64,000 nucleotides of DNA from Rhabdophis nuchalis. Lineage: Eukaryota > Chordata > Lepidosauria > Squamata > Natricidae. The stretch is from contig CM077644.1 of the NCBI GenBank assembly GCA_039707465.1, positions 145,238,962-145,302,961 on the forward strand, given 5' to 3'. Under the pieces are notes generated by a model. That model made no database searches and had not been told where the DNA came from. It worked only from the letters and a program-made list of their open reading frames with translations. Below are positions 48,464 to 64,000 of the stretch, piece by piece. How positions within the stretch are numbered: position 1 is the first letter of the stretch; each line of letters starts with the position of its first letter. Position numbers and translations under genes: made by a program.

Positions 48464-49244
48464 TAAGATTCTTTTAGACTGCACAGTAGAGATGCTTTTT
48501 GGCAGTGTTTGTTATTATCCGAAAATGACACAGGATTATTTTGGCTATTTGGATGGCTGTTTTTCCCCCTAGATGCAAAATCCATGTGTACCAGTCAGTT
48601 TAGTTTTCATCTAAGGTTGCTTCACTGAGCCAAATAGAAACAATCTCTAATATGGAATGGTAGCAGTGGTAGAAATAATACACACGTATATATATATACA
48701 CACACACATAAGATTAATAAAAGTTTTTTTACAACATTTGTACTAGATTCCAAATTTTCTTATGTGTGTGTGTATGTATGTGTGTTCCTATAGACTGACA
48801 CATTGACATTCGAATCCTCAGAAGATGATAGCATTAATTTGTCACATAATGAAATTACTCCAAACTTATTACAATTAAGAGCAACAAATAAACTAGGGGA
48901 AAGATCACATACTCTAGATTTTCCTGCATCTTTATTATCATTGTATTGAAAGGAAATCAATAATTTATCTGACAATTCAAACAAATGTGGAGAATCTAGG
49001 CTGGAACTGGTAAGTTCAATTTCTTGAATGGTGTAATGAATCTGTGAAGTTTATCATTATTTAGCATATGATAAGATCATGACAGAATCTATCAGATTTT
49101 AGATTAATTTTGGTGAATAGTTCGCGATTCTACTATATAATATGCTATAAAAATAGGTTTGGCGATTTGAGCTTCTCTGGTGCCAGAAACAGTTAGGCTT
49201 ATAAATATGTATACTTATTACTTTTTCAAGGAGAGTTGGTCATT

Positions 49245-49335
49245 GATTTTATTATTTATTTATTAAACAAATTTATATAGCCTCCCAATTCACACGTAAG
49301 TGTCTCCGTATGGCTTACAACATTTAAAATACCTA
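49245..49335. repeat. Degenerate LINE 3'-tail fragment
   Basis: TTTATTTATTAAACAAATTT then TATAGCCTCCCAATTCACAC and TATGGCTTACAACATTT resemble the ends of squamate LINEs. A similar piece lies at 49675-49765. Confidence 0.45.
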
Positions 49336-51039
49336 GTGCCTACAAGAGGACTTCATCACACCCCAGATACATGTTCCATAAGAGTTGAAATATCATTTGA
49401 ATATGATCCACTATCTATTTTTTTCCTGTTAGTTCTATTTAAATTCACATTTTGATCAAAAGTAGATCATTGCAAATTTGTTATCTGGTATGTTTGTTAT
49501 AGCATTAGGAAAAATGTTCTATATTAAAATATACAGCACAACTCAAGTTTGAATTTCCATTCTGATAGGAATTCAAGCTGGTTTTGCTAGCTTTTCTTTC
49601 AATTTGATAGTACATCTCAAATTTTCTGAGATACTGTAGGTAGTTCTGAGTTGTTATAGAGTAAGTCAAACTCATTTATGTATTTATTTATATGTATTTG
49701 TTCAATTTATATGGTTACCCATCTCAAAGAAGTGACTCCCAGTGGCTAACAACATTTAAGGAAAAGGCAAAACAAAAAGAGAAACTGCAAAATAAATAAA
49801 TTGGCAGATGATTTTTTTTTCTTAAAAAATATCAATACAGATATAATACAAACACTTCAAGAAATCTAATTTATAGACTCCAAACCTAACCCCAGGAACC
49901 CAGAGCCTTGCAAAAGGCAAACATATAATTAATATAAATAGAATAGAATTTTGTATCTTTATCCTGGTCACTTTTTTTATGACCAGAAATAAAACCTTAA
50001 TATGCATCCAAAGAATCTTTTAAATACCATGCCCATCATGCAGACTTTTTAGGCATGCTATCTGGTGTTTGCTGCTACAGAGAATACATTTGATTTAAAA
50101 TTAAATAAAATTGTTTGGTAAATCAAAGACATACATGATGTACTGTATAAGCGTTATGTATTTATATATAAAGGCAACAGTAACATTAAGGGACTTTGTT
50201 ATGATTTAGCTTTGATTCAAGAAAAGTGCCTTGGAATGTTCTAGAAATGAAGATATCGTAGCTGTTTGCAACTATTTAAAACAGCTGCAGAGGCCAGCTA
50301 CCTGGTCCTAGAAAAAGTTACGGCTGCTTGAATTGTACAAAAGTGTGTTCAAAATTTTTCTGAATCACTGCATAGTCCTAATAATTTCTATTAATCTCAA
50401 CTTTATATTTTCAATATAACTAATGATAAAATTCCATCTGTACAAATCAAAATGAAATAAAGCTTTACATATTATATTTCTATTTAAGGATGCAAACATT
50501 TTTGGAATGGCACAAAACATTTAGCATTGTAATAGTAAAATATTTACAATCATCAGAGACTAGGAAAAATGTTCAGTATACAAAAATGAAGAATGTCAGT
50601 TTTTCAGTGGATTGTCAAATTGTATTTAAATAACTAAGTATTTTGCAGTTGAATTACATAGTTCATGTATATTTATAACATGAAGAACATAGGCTTAAAT
50701 TTGGATTAAAATTAAGAAGACTACCTGCAACTTAACATATTTCATTAATTTTAATGGAAAATATGTGCTACCAGCTTTTTTTGTGAGGGGAATTATTATT
50801 TGAAGTGCTATTAAAACATTAAAGTTGATTTCTTTTCTAAATGAAGTGAAAGCACAATAATTAATCACAGCGGCTAAAACAGAAATTCTAGTTATCTGCA
50901 TTTCTGATGAATTTTGAATCGGTTATTAGATTTACTTTCTTTTCTGCTACAAATATTATAGGATTGTGGACCAAAGTGATAGTTCTGCAATGACCAGCTA
51001 CATAAATCTATAACATTTTTGCTATCATACTTACATATT

Positions 51040-51118
51040 TATTTATTTTATTTATTTATTATTTTATAATAATAAGGTTAATAAGTCAAATAAATAAATA
51101 AATAAATAAATAAATATA
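51040..51118. repeat. (TTTA)n and (AAAT)n simple repeat
   Basis: TTTATTTA units at 51040-51062 and AAATAAAT units at 51089-51113 face each other in inverted orientation. Confidence 0.85.
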
Positions 51119-51959
51119 ATTATTTAAGAAATTTTATATCACCTGATCAAATAACAAGATATATTTGGATAAGACTGAAAAGTAAATTAATAGCTTGACC
51201 TATAATCTAATTAAAAATGTTCATTAGCCAAAGCTAGCTTAGTCATATTAATATCAATATGTTGTAATTGGAAGAAGCTCAAATACACTTGGCCTTTGAT
51301 TAAGTTACCTGAGCTTGTGTTATTTTAAAATAACGTTTGTGTCTTACACTCACTACAAATCAAGGAACTAGCTCTGTGTTCAGCAATATTCATACACTTT
51401 TATGAAGCCTGGACTAGAATGCAGTATATAACTACCGATTAATTTTTTTGCTGAGTTCAGTGAGGCTAATTTTAAAGAAATCATATATGCTTTTCATTCT
51501 GTTACCTGGTCTTTATGGAAGCCGTTAACCAAAAATATTTTAAGCAGCAAATACATTCTTTTGTGTATAAATATCTCATGCTGATGTAATATTTATCTTA
51601 ATTTTAATTTACACTAGGTGCTTTAAGTAATTGATTTTTACTCCTTTTTCTTTTTATAGAATAAATCTATCTTGTCCCCAGGAATTGAGTTGAATTTGGA
51701 GATGTCTTTATTTTGGAATTACAGAAATCCTTGCTCCAAATATTTTGTAATCTAAAACTTGGTCATGTGCAGAAAAAAAAGTGATAGGCATTGAATGATG
51801 AATAACCAGACAATGAAGAAAAGATAAATATTTATTCTTTTTATAGACATATGGTTTTATTACAGATCGATGTATACAAATTGATGGTTATGGTTGCTGT
51901 GTGATCCAGGCAAATTATAGAACTTGATCTGCTTAACTTGCACAATGGACTTTGTTCCA

Positions 51960-52390
51960 GACATGTTATTTGGATCGACATTGTTATTATATTGGTTTGT
52001 CATAAAGTCAGTCAGATGTTCAGACTTTTTGGCATTTTTGTCCATCTATTGAGTTTGTGCCAAAGGACTTGGGATAGGCAGATGTGAATGCTTGATGGTG
52101 TTAAAGATATTGTTGCAGGATGTAAGCTGTTCTGAGTAAAGCTGCCTTTTACAATTGACTGGTGGTGATTTTGTCAATGCCAACAGTGTTCAAGTGTGGC
52201 CATAGTCTATTTGGAGTTCTACCCAAGACCCCTATTACTATTAGTATTACTTCTACTTTCTTTTGCCGCAGTTGTTCTATTTTTATTTGCAGGACTTGTA
52301 TCTTGTTATCTTCCCCAATTCCTTCTTTTCTATTCTGCTCTTCTCCAGATACTGCCACATCCACTATTCAGACCTTCCCCCCCCCTTTCT
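51960..52390 (-). mobile_element. RLE-type (R4/Dong-like) LINE, C-terminal fragment
   Basis: The minus strand (52364-52149) encodes MDVAVSGEEQNRKE, IEQLRQKKVEVILIVIGVLG and HLNTVGIDKITTSQLQ. This fits the C-terminal restriction-like endonuclease region of LINEs that carry such a domain (D-V-A-V-P … E … K-Y-Q-x-L … V-x-V-I-P-V-V-x-G-x-L-G). The 3' part reaches left to about 51960. Family assignment is from recall. Confidence 0.6.
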
Positions 52391-53215
52391 TATTATTATT
52401 TTAATTATTATTTACTAAACTTAAATTCCGTCTCACCTAGAGGCAATTCAAGAGGCGACACTAGGCAGTTTACAATCAATTAAAAACAATAAGATAAAAT
52501 ATTTAAACCATTAAAACAATAAATATTAACACTAAAGTTGAGTTAAAATTAATAAAAATGGGAGGAAAGGGAGCAAGAATGACATAGGGAAAGGTGGACT
52601 TTTACCTAACTACCTCCAGAATAACACAACCCCATTGGCGCCCCAGAGCAGTTGGCAGATTCAGGTCTTTGCTTCCTTTTGGAAGACCAAAAGCTGTGCA
52701 TCCTACCTCAGGGGCATCAGGTTCCAGAGTGCAGGACCCATTGATTTGTGCAATCTGCAGCATGGCCTTTCTGCTGGCACAGATGGGTCAGGCCAGTCCC
52801 ATGGGGTGAGAGGGCACCTCAGATAACCTGGATCCATGCCATGAAAGTCTTTAAAGATAAGAACCAATACCTTGAATTGGACTGGGAAGTAAACTGGCAG
52901 TCAGTTGTTAATCAACCACCCTAAGAGAGCCAAGAACTGTGTGTGGCTTCATTCTGCGCCAGCCGGAGCTTCCAAATACTCTTCAAGGGTAGCCTTTGTA
53001 GAGCGCATTGCAATAGTCCAAGTATGAGATAATCAGGATTTGAGTGATTCTTGATTCAGGAAAGAAGCAATTGGTACACCAGATGAACTGACACAAAGGC
53101 TCTCCTGGCCATGACTGCAACCTGCTCTTTGAGCAGGAGTCACAAGTAGAGATTGAATACCAGATCTAGGTGGGACAGGGCAATCTCATCCAGAACTAAG
53201 TACAAGGAACAAATG
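52390..53215 (-). mobile_element. L2-like LINE fragment
   Basis: Read on the minus strand, the right half carries the ACTATTGCAATGCGCTCTAC segment, the CNAL(Y) region of a LINE RT thumb, and the left half is an A-rich 3' UTR ending in TTATTATT units. It is degenerate, with many stops. Confidence 0.55.
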
Positions 53216-53519
53216 GCATCACATGCATGTTTGCAAATTATAAATACTGTAAATACTGTGTACAGTTGGATTATATATCTTTAATTATATCAGAGTCTGG
53301 GAACCAGGTACATGAGAAATACTGTTGATGAAATATCTAAGGGAGGAAAGTGATTTTTACCAGTTATTTTTCTGTAATGCTTTCCCTCCCTCAGATCTGC
53401 TACAAAGAGGTGAGGGATCAGTCAAAACAACAAGGAAAAGATTCTTCAGGGTCAGATGTGGGAGGAAGAGAATTTCCATAGCTCATAGGAACTTTTAGGC
53501 CCAGAGGGTCTCTAATTAA

Positions 53520-53716
53520 AGATCTGGCTTTCCCATTGACTTTGTTTGTCCAGAGGTCACCAAAGGTGATCACATGACCCTGGGACACTGAAACTGTCAT
53601 AAATATGAGCCAGCAAAGGTTGGAAGTGTGAAAAATGGTCATAAATCACCTTTTTTCAGTGCCGTTGTAACTTTGAATAGTCACTAGATGAACTGTTGTA
53701 CATTGAGGACTACCTG
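53520..53716 (-). mobile_element. DNA-transposon-like repeat, second copy
   Basis: On the minus strand it begins CAGGTAGTCCTCAATGTACA, followed by AAGTTACAACGGCACTGAAA and GTCATGTGATCACCTTTGGT. It matches 47656-47830. A related internal block occurs inside the hAT element at 61590-61655. Confidence 0.6.
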
Positions 53717-54504
53717 ACTCTGGAATCATAGTGTTGGAAGTAAGTTGATTGGCTTTTAATTCTTTCCTCTGAGTTGGGTATATTCACAGCAAGGAGTCCT
53801 GCTTTTATTCCAATGTGTTATAAAACACATTGCTGGCACAGCTCGCCCTTTGCCTATGTTGTTGGTCTAGTGAGGAAAGGAAAAGAAATGTTTTCTAGAT
53901 GACAACTAAACTTGAAATAACCTCTAGTGATTGAATGCTTTATAGTTCTGACTTGATAAATGGAGGGACATAGGTAAATAGACAAATGCCCCAGACAATT
54001 CATATACCATCCAAACTATAATGCAGTTGTTTGGTTTTGGACCAATGGACTTCGATAGCTAGACATTGTGGTTGGAAACTGCAGTCTGAAAACTGGCCAT
54101 TGAATGGCTTTCCTCCAGCCTTTACTATTCTTTGTTCTGTTTTTACCCTTCTCTGGGCATGGAATTGTAGACTGACATGAAGACAGCAAGAGAGTGGGGA
54201 GAGGCAAATAAGTGACTTACACAAGATCATAGAGATTCATTTCTTGTTATAGAGGCTTATTTATCCAGTTACCCTACTTTTCACTCTATATGAGTTTGCT
54301 TTGTGTAGCTTTGAACACTCACAGAAAATTATCTATATATCAATATTCCTCCAAAGCTGAATAAGGTCCTTTAGTGGCAGGACTGGGTTTTTTTTTTTAA
54401 CCATAAGAATTGAGGAACTAGATGGTTTGAAATTAAGATGGTGTGTCCAAGTATGTGAGGAATTCTGTAAAAAACCGTGTCTCGCTAAAATCTCAATAAA
54501 AGAA

Positions 54505-54690
54505 ATGTAACACTGAAGGGTCCTTGGTGGTCTCTGAGCGTGGTTGCTTTCTTGCAGATGTTTCATTACCCAAATTAGGTAATATCATCAGTGCTGATGA
54601 TACTCTCAAGATATAATGAGATGTCTGCATGAAAACAACCAGACTCAGATTCAACATGTTAAAATCCCTCAAATATTCTCTTTTATCCAA
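54505..54690. repeat. Unclassified dispersed repeat
   Basis: GGTCCTTGGTGGTCTCTGAG, GTTGCTTTCTTGCAGATGTT and TCATTACCCAAATTAGGTAA resemble a repeat common in squamate DNA as I remember it. ATATCATCAGTGCTGATGAT at 54586-54605 is locally palindromic. Confidence 0.45.
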
Positions 54691-56843
54691 ACTTAGCATT
54701 ATTATAAAGTTCTATTTTTGTAAGTTTATTAAAGATGTACTTATTATGGTATAGTTTTATATTATCTTTATTACAGACTAAGAAAAGTTTGAGGGATTTT
54801 AACAAGTCACAAACATGATTTCGTTTGTGATTTAATTCCCCACTGTTTTCCCCATAAGGTCTTAGACTTGCTAATCATAAATTCACCATCCATGAGCCTT
54901 TTCAAGAATAACATGGTTGTGCTTGGCAAACAATTACTGTTTAAATCTAAATCTAAAAATGCTTGTAGATTTTGTTTTAAATACATAGCTTTAAACTATA
55001 TATTTGGGAAAATAAATGTATGTGGATTTTCTGATAAACAAGGACATAATCAGTGTTGTTCATAGACGGGCAAATTGTGCAAACTTGGGAAAGTAGATAA
55101 TTTGTGGTAATAATTTTTCAGTTACTTTATTAAAATTATTTATATTACCATGATCATGATAAACATAATCATCATGATAATAATCCCATCGTCCTATCAT
55201 CTACTTCACGATGAAGGCTTAGACATGCTGTAATGCACTGTTTCCAGTTAAAACCTTGAATTTCATGATCAGCCCAACATTTCCTTGGCTGTTTTCTGGG
55301 TTGTATATAAAAAGGGGATTATTTTGTTGAATATTGTTAAGTCTGAAAAATTAACAGATGAGAATAAATTAACCTGGAACACATAAATATTATATGCACG
55401 GGAGTGTAGTGTAGTGTAGTATTGTATACATAGAATTATGGCAAATAATAGAACAATGGTTGAATTAAGACTTTATTCATTTTAGATATTGAATTTATAG
55501 CCTGACTATCTGCTTATATAAACACTTGAGCCAGCTTATAAAAGCTGCAACATTAGAATCAATAAAATTGCAATCAATTAGCAGGTAGATTGGTGGAAGT
55601 GGTGGTAAAATGCACCTCTCTAAATCGGAAACTGCCTAATGGAAAAGGCCTTTTTCTATTACGGGAAGCTCTGGCAGCAAGGGCAACTTCTTGAGGCCTT
55701 CTTCTGATTTAGATAACTGGGTAAGTTCATAACTGGAAAGCAGCACTTCAGGTAGTCAAGATTAGTATGTCAGTTTTTTCTTATTGAAATCAATGACAAG
55801 CTCACCGTTTACGGATACTGTAGATCTCTTGTTTTAGCTCTTCTTACTACATCTACTTACTCTGTAGATGTCGTATATAGTAGATGTCATGATTTATTCC
55901 ATAATAGCATTTTCCCCATCCAAATATACAAACTAATAATTTTTTTAAATGTATATTTATTGTTGCAAATGTGTCAATAAGTCAAGTTGTTTGTTCTAGA
56001 GTACATAAATTTGTTTAATGTAGGAATAGTCTAAGTTTAAATAAATGGCAGATAAATGTTTGTCTAAAAAACAGTCAATGTTTAGGGCAGTTTTGTGATC
56101 AGCCAATGGGACCAGAAGGAAGGAAATCAAAACCAAGTACCCGGTTAATGATAACAAGGGGTCCCTTCAGCCAATATCTATAAGTTTGCTCAAAATCTGC
56201 ACGATGACAATTGTGTTAGTGTTGCACACATGTACAAAGGGGCTGTGCTTGAATCACAGTGTTGTACTTGTCATCTTGCAGATTTTGAATCTCTCTCCAT
56301 GGATGGCCCTGCTTCCTTTGTCTTAATTTTAGTTTAATAAATCTAATTCAGTAATTTCAGTTGCCTTAGTCCTGATAAAATTAGTCATAATTAAGTTCCA
56401 TGAAGCCAATGACATGGTAATTATTGGTGGTAATAATAATTAGTTGAAATCTGATTAATATCTATGGGATTTAAATACAGCTTTCTTTGGATCAAAGGAT
56501 TTGGGGGAATGGAGGTGTTGGTTGTTGGAATCAAATTACTGTTTGTATTGTATTTAATGTTGGTCCATTTACTAAATTGTCACTCTTTCAATCCCTCTTG
56601 ATGGGGTAGTAATATATACATTATTCTGACAGTCCAAGCTTTTCTGAATGTTACCATCCTTCTGAGAACATCTTCAACACATGATTTTTTTTTTTTTACT
56701 TTTAGCAAAATATTCAGATGTTCACTGTAATGCTCTCTGGGATATACCACAGTAATGAACTGGATTAATATGCTTGGACATTCATTATTGTTAATTATGT
56801 TGCATAAATAATTTGTTCTCTGTTGTTATTTATATAATTGTAA

Positions 56844-59521
<2,678 letters not shown>

Positions 59522-60931
59522 TAGTCTATGGAAGTGCATGTTCTAGTCTTTATTGCTCCATCTGATATTTAATTCCCAGTACAAAAGTCTTCACAAGGTA
59601 GAGTCATGATGACATTCTGGAGGTGAGTTATTTTTAATGGATTTTCTTAAAAACAAACAAACAAGAGAGTGTGTGTGTAGACATAATAATTCATTGGAAT
59701 ATTATGACTCAACATATCCAGGAAGCAAAATGATTAAACAAGAATAAATCTTTTGAATTATTATTTTACTGAATCCATTTTGAGAATATTATTTTATTCT
59801 ATTCCGACATTCATGACTACTAAAATTTCAAACAAGAGTAAGGTGGAAAAAACATGAGATTCTAATACCGCCCCAAAATTACAATGTTGGGGGCCTTGGA
59901 CTTTTCAAATAGCAATATTAATTTATATCAATACTTAATGAAATGACAACATGGTTAAACACCTGTTTTATAATTGTGTTAATATGAGAACTGGGCAGTT
60001 CCTCAAATTCTTCTTGCATTATCAATTTAATTGGGGGAGGGGTTCATGTTAGCATTATTTTCCAAAATTCAGAGTAATACAAAAAATATAATATATAAAA
60101 GAAGTAGTGTGAGCTAGACAATGAAATTTCTTTTTGTGTACTTGTGGATTTGATTAAATTAGATATGTGAATTGTTCAACACAAGTTAATCAATGTTGGC
60201 TTCATTCAGCATGTCCTGCCTGAAGCCACCTTTAAAAGACTTTTCCAGAGTATGCTTGTTACACACCAAATTCTCTTTAAGTCTTTTATAAAACTAGATC
60301 AGTGTGCACTGGGATGTAATCTTTAATGAGATTAATTTGTAGTTTGATCAACTGAACCTTGATTAAACTGTGTCAACCAATTTTAAAGAAGAAGGACCAA
60401 TTTTAATCAATGATTCTCTGCATACAAGGAATATTTCTCCATTTAAAAACTATTTTAACTATTATGCCAAAACAACCGGGAGTTTTAAAATTATGAACAA
60501 TTAGCTTTCTTTAAAACAATCAGTAGCAGCTTTATTTATTTAAAATTATTTAGATTTCCTTCAATTATTGAAAATATTCACATGCTTATAGTCATGCTCA
60601 GTATTATTTAACGTACGGTGTTTAATTGACCAGTGAACAAACTGTTAACTCATGTATTAATTCTAATATGAGGTTCTTAGTAAGTTTCAAAAAAAAAAAA
60701 AACTTTTATTATGATCATAGAACAGAAACCTTTTGGTGTCAGTCTCAGTACGTTAATATGTGTGAATGAGTGAAGTAGAATATCCTTATTGTAGCAATAT
60801 AAGTAAAAGAAGGGTCTCTCCAATGGGCTCTAGTAACCCAGTAAATTCCTATAGATGTGAAAGCACTGATACTTATCAATAGCACTAGCCCTTCAGTGAG
60901 AAGAGCAGCAGAGTGGTTGCAATATAAATGT

Positions 60932-61124
60932 ATTTAATAATAATAATAATAATAATTTAATTTATAACCCGCTCTCTCTCCCCAAAGGGGACTTGAGGCG
61001 GGGCACAGGGAAATTAAAAATACATATATAAAACCACAAACATAATACAATAATAAAATGAATTAAACTAAAACCCTGCGCTAAAATCCCATGTTAAAAC
61101 TAAGACAAACCCGAAATTTAGATT
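60932..61124 (-). mobile_element. L2-like LINE 3' UTR fragment
   Basis: AATAATAATAATAATTTAAT, TATAACCCGCTCTCTCTCCC and GGCGGGGCACAGGGAAATTA, plus CCCTGCGCTAAAATCCC, parallel the fragment at 27390-27530. Confidence 0.65.
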
Positions 61125-61485
61125 TCCTTAATGGAGTTCCACCTTCTGCACAGGGGTGGGTTTCAAAATGTTTAGCAAGGGGTTCTCTGCTCGGTTGTTG
61201 GGTGGGTGTGGCCATGGTGGATGTGGCCTAGTTGGCCTCCTGCACCATGGCAGTGGGGGGAGGGGGGTTTTCGGCCTCCCTGAACTCCGGAGGAAAGGAC
61301 TCTGGAGGCTTTCCTTGAGCCTCCAGGAGAGCGAAAACAGCCTCCCCAGTCTCTGGAGGCCCTCTGGAGGCCAGAAACTGGCATATTTCTGGCCTTCCCA
61401 AACTTCCAGTAGGCCTCTTATTCGCCCTCCCTGAGTCTCGGTGCGCATCCTGCACTTACCTGCATCCAAAATGGATTGCGTGGGG

Positions 61486-61982
<497 letters not shown>

Positions 61983-62762
61983 GCGTGGGGACTCCTGGGA
62001 GGAGCAGGGCGGGGTGGGGTGAGCAGAACCAGCCAATAGTGGGATTTGGAGGTTCTCCGAACTGCACAGAATCTTAGCTAGAGATTCTCCCAAACCCCTG
62101 CGAACCCCCAGCAGCCCACCCCTGCTTCTGCAGTATAAGTACTTCAGTTGAAAATCTATTCACAACTGCATCTTCATCCATTAATGACCACAGTAAGGTT
62201 TAGTATGAATAAGAATTAAATGCTATTGGCAGTAATTATTATTCTTTCAGTCTAAGTAGGTAATCAGTCATCAAGAATTGACCAATCTTATTCCCTGTGT
62301 GAATACGTTCTTAGCTCAACTACTGTTACTTTATCTCAGTGCAATCCCTTTGAATTCTTTACTCATAATTATGTTACATTAATGCTTAGCATTTGTATAG
62401 CACTGCACTCCATAACAATAAACTTTGCAGAGTGTTATTTCATATACTATGCCAGTATTCTTTGGGGGGTATTAGATTGCACTACTTAGAATTCCTGGGC
62501 AGCATCCTGGAACTTCTGAAGATAGAAAACAAATAGCACCTATCTCCTGAATGCCACTGAGTAAATTCATACCTTGAACTGTAAACATAACTTTTTTGAT
62601 TCATAGTTTACACTTTCATTCTTCATCAGTACATAAATTTACTTAATTAGAAATAATATGCAAAATTTTCAACAGTTCAGTTTGTTTACTCCAATTGTAG
62701 CACAGGAGTAACAGATATAGCAGTATTCCCCCTGTCAGCTAAGTATAGTTTATAGTATAGAC

Positions 62763-63103
62763 CAGCGGTGTCAAACTCGATTTCATTGAGGGCCGCATCA
62801 GGATCGACCTCGGGGTGTGTGTATCCAGGGGGGGACGGCCAGCTTGACATCACTCCTGTTGGAGGTGCCTGGGGTGGCTCAAGCCCTCTGCCAGCGAAAA
62901 CAGGCACACAGCCTTCCTGAGCTCCATTTTCACTGGCAGAGGGTTGCAGGAGGCCGTGGCAGCCAAAATCAGAGCTCGGGAAGCCATTTTGGCTGGCAGA
63001 AGCACTGTGGGCCAGTTCTTAGCTTCCAGGGTGGGCCCGCAGGCCAGATCTAAGTACTCCATGGGCCGTATCTGGCCACTGGGCCTTGAGTTTGACACCG
63101 CTG
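62763..63103. mobile_element. hAT-type non-autonomous element (341 bp)
   Basis: It begins CAGCGGTGTCAAACTCGATT and ends TTGAGTTTGACACCGCTG. Perfect 8-bp duplications GTATAGAC lie at 62755-62762 and 63104-63111. GAGGGCCGCATCAGGATCG and TGGGCCGTATCTGGCCA are typical of amniote hAT MITEs of this kind. Not coding. Confidence 0.92.
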
Positions 63104-64000
63104 GTATAGACAAAGAAGAAGAGACCAAAGCACCATTTAGTGAACAAGCATTTATTGCGACATTCATAAACATTCCTCATTAGACATAATTAGATAAGGA
63201 AGAGACATCTCTTTTCTTATACCTTCAGGTTTGTCTGGTTTAATATTTCCGTTCAATCTACATTAATGGACCTATACACTATGGCTGTTATTTCATTTTA
63301 CAAAATTCAATTTTGAGAACGGTTAAATCTTTTTTACTCTATACTTCCTACAGACCATTCTACGAACTCTGAGGATAACATAAAGAGCTGGCAGGCACAC
63401 TTTCCTCATTTCTACAAATCTGAATTGCTTCCTCTATTGCTTTATCTAATGTTATATCTTTGGTTTCAGTTTAGTATTTTGTATAAATCAAGTTATTAAC
63501 ATAATACATTGTATGATCCCAGCCAATTTAATTTTCCAAGGTACAGTGATTTTCAAATATGGTTAATTTTAATACTGAAAACAAATTCCTTGAAAGGGAA
63601 AATCTCACTGAAATATTAAACAAGTTGGACTACATAAATTTTAGTAGGCTTTGCTAAACAGAAAAATAGCAGTGAAATCTCCCTTTATTAAGTCTACAAT
63701 ATGGCTGCAAAAATCCATGTGATCAATAGCTGGCAGCAAAGAATTACTTTCCTTTGCTACCATCTAGTGATCATGTGCAGTTTTGCAGCCCAGATATAGC
63801 AGTCCTAAACTTTATCCCCCCCCACCCCCCAAACTATTTCTCTAGACTAGAGACTACAGCTATAGGACTTGAACGACCATGGTGACAAGTAGAACAGTGC
63901 TGCTAGAGGGCTTCTGGGGAACATTTCTGAGCCCTACACAAAGCACTTCTCTCCATCTACTACTCAGTCCTGGAGGTTTCCTCTGCTAAAGAATAAAAGG

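Noticed and set aside
62850..63173. 107-residue minus-strand open frame
   Set aside because: Lies almost entirely within a hAT MITE with target duplications.

Overview
This window is vertebrate nuclear DNA, most likely from a snake and probably an advanced (caenophidian) one. The species call rests on the repeats. There is a snake-type CR1/L3 LINE with an AATAG-type tail, a BovB LINE tail, tRNA-derived SINEs of the Sauria type, a SPIN-type hAT element, many small hAT MITEs, and very long TTTC, TTCC, TTC, ATT and CTAT microsatellites.

The only gene recognised is PAX5 (B-cell lineage paired-box transcription factor) on the + strand. The window holds its 5' half: two alternative first coding exons, 1A (14637-14682) and 1B (36040-36082), then exon 2 (43064-43229), exon 3 (48265-48462), exon 4 (56867-56931) and exon 5 (59370-59498). 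All have consensus splice sites and compatible phases. The exon 1A isoform starts with 46+166+198+65+129 coding bases (604 nt), covering the paired domain, octapeptide and start of the nuclear localisation signal. Exon 6 onward (homeodomain remnant, transactivation and inhibitory domains) lies beyond the right edge. PAX5 is separated from PAX2 and PAX8 by residues in exons 3-5 and by the exon 1A N-terminus.

Layout: 1-14.3 kb is upstream flank rich in repeats, including SPIN, three copies of one palindromic MITE family, CR1, BovB, the snake LINE and SINEs. 14.3-14.7 kb is the exon 1A region, with a microsatellite complex starting about 55 bp into the intron. 14.7-36 kb is the large 1A intron, with a CpG-rich patch at 15.9-17.3 kb and very long microsatellites. 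33.8-36.5 kb is a CpG island containing exon 1B. 36.1-43.1 kb is mostly unique sequence leading to exon 2. 43.2-59.4 kb is AT-rich intronic DNA carrying exons 3 and 4. 59.5-64 kb is the start of intron 5, with an hAT element nested inside another hAT element.

I found no second protein-coding gene, no RNA gene and no unusual multi-gene system. The most interesting material is the set of hAT-type MITEs. Six copies have 8-bp target-site duplications with TA at the centre, and two copies are perfect hairpins (66 and 52 bp arms). Also notable are the nested hAT pair, the changes in the exon 1A N-terminus, and the microsatellite load around the exon 1A promoter. Family names for repeats are from recall, not from a database search.
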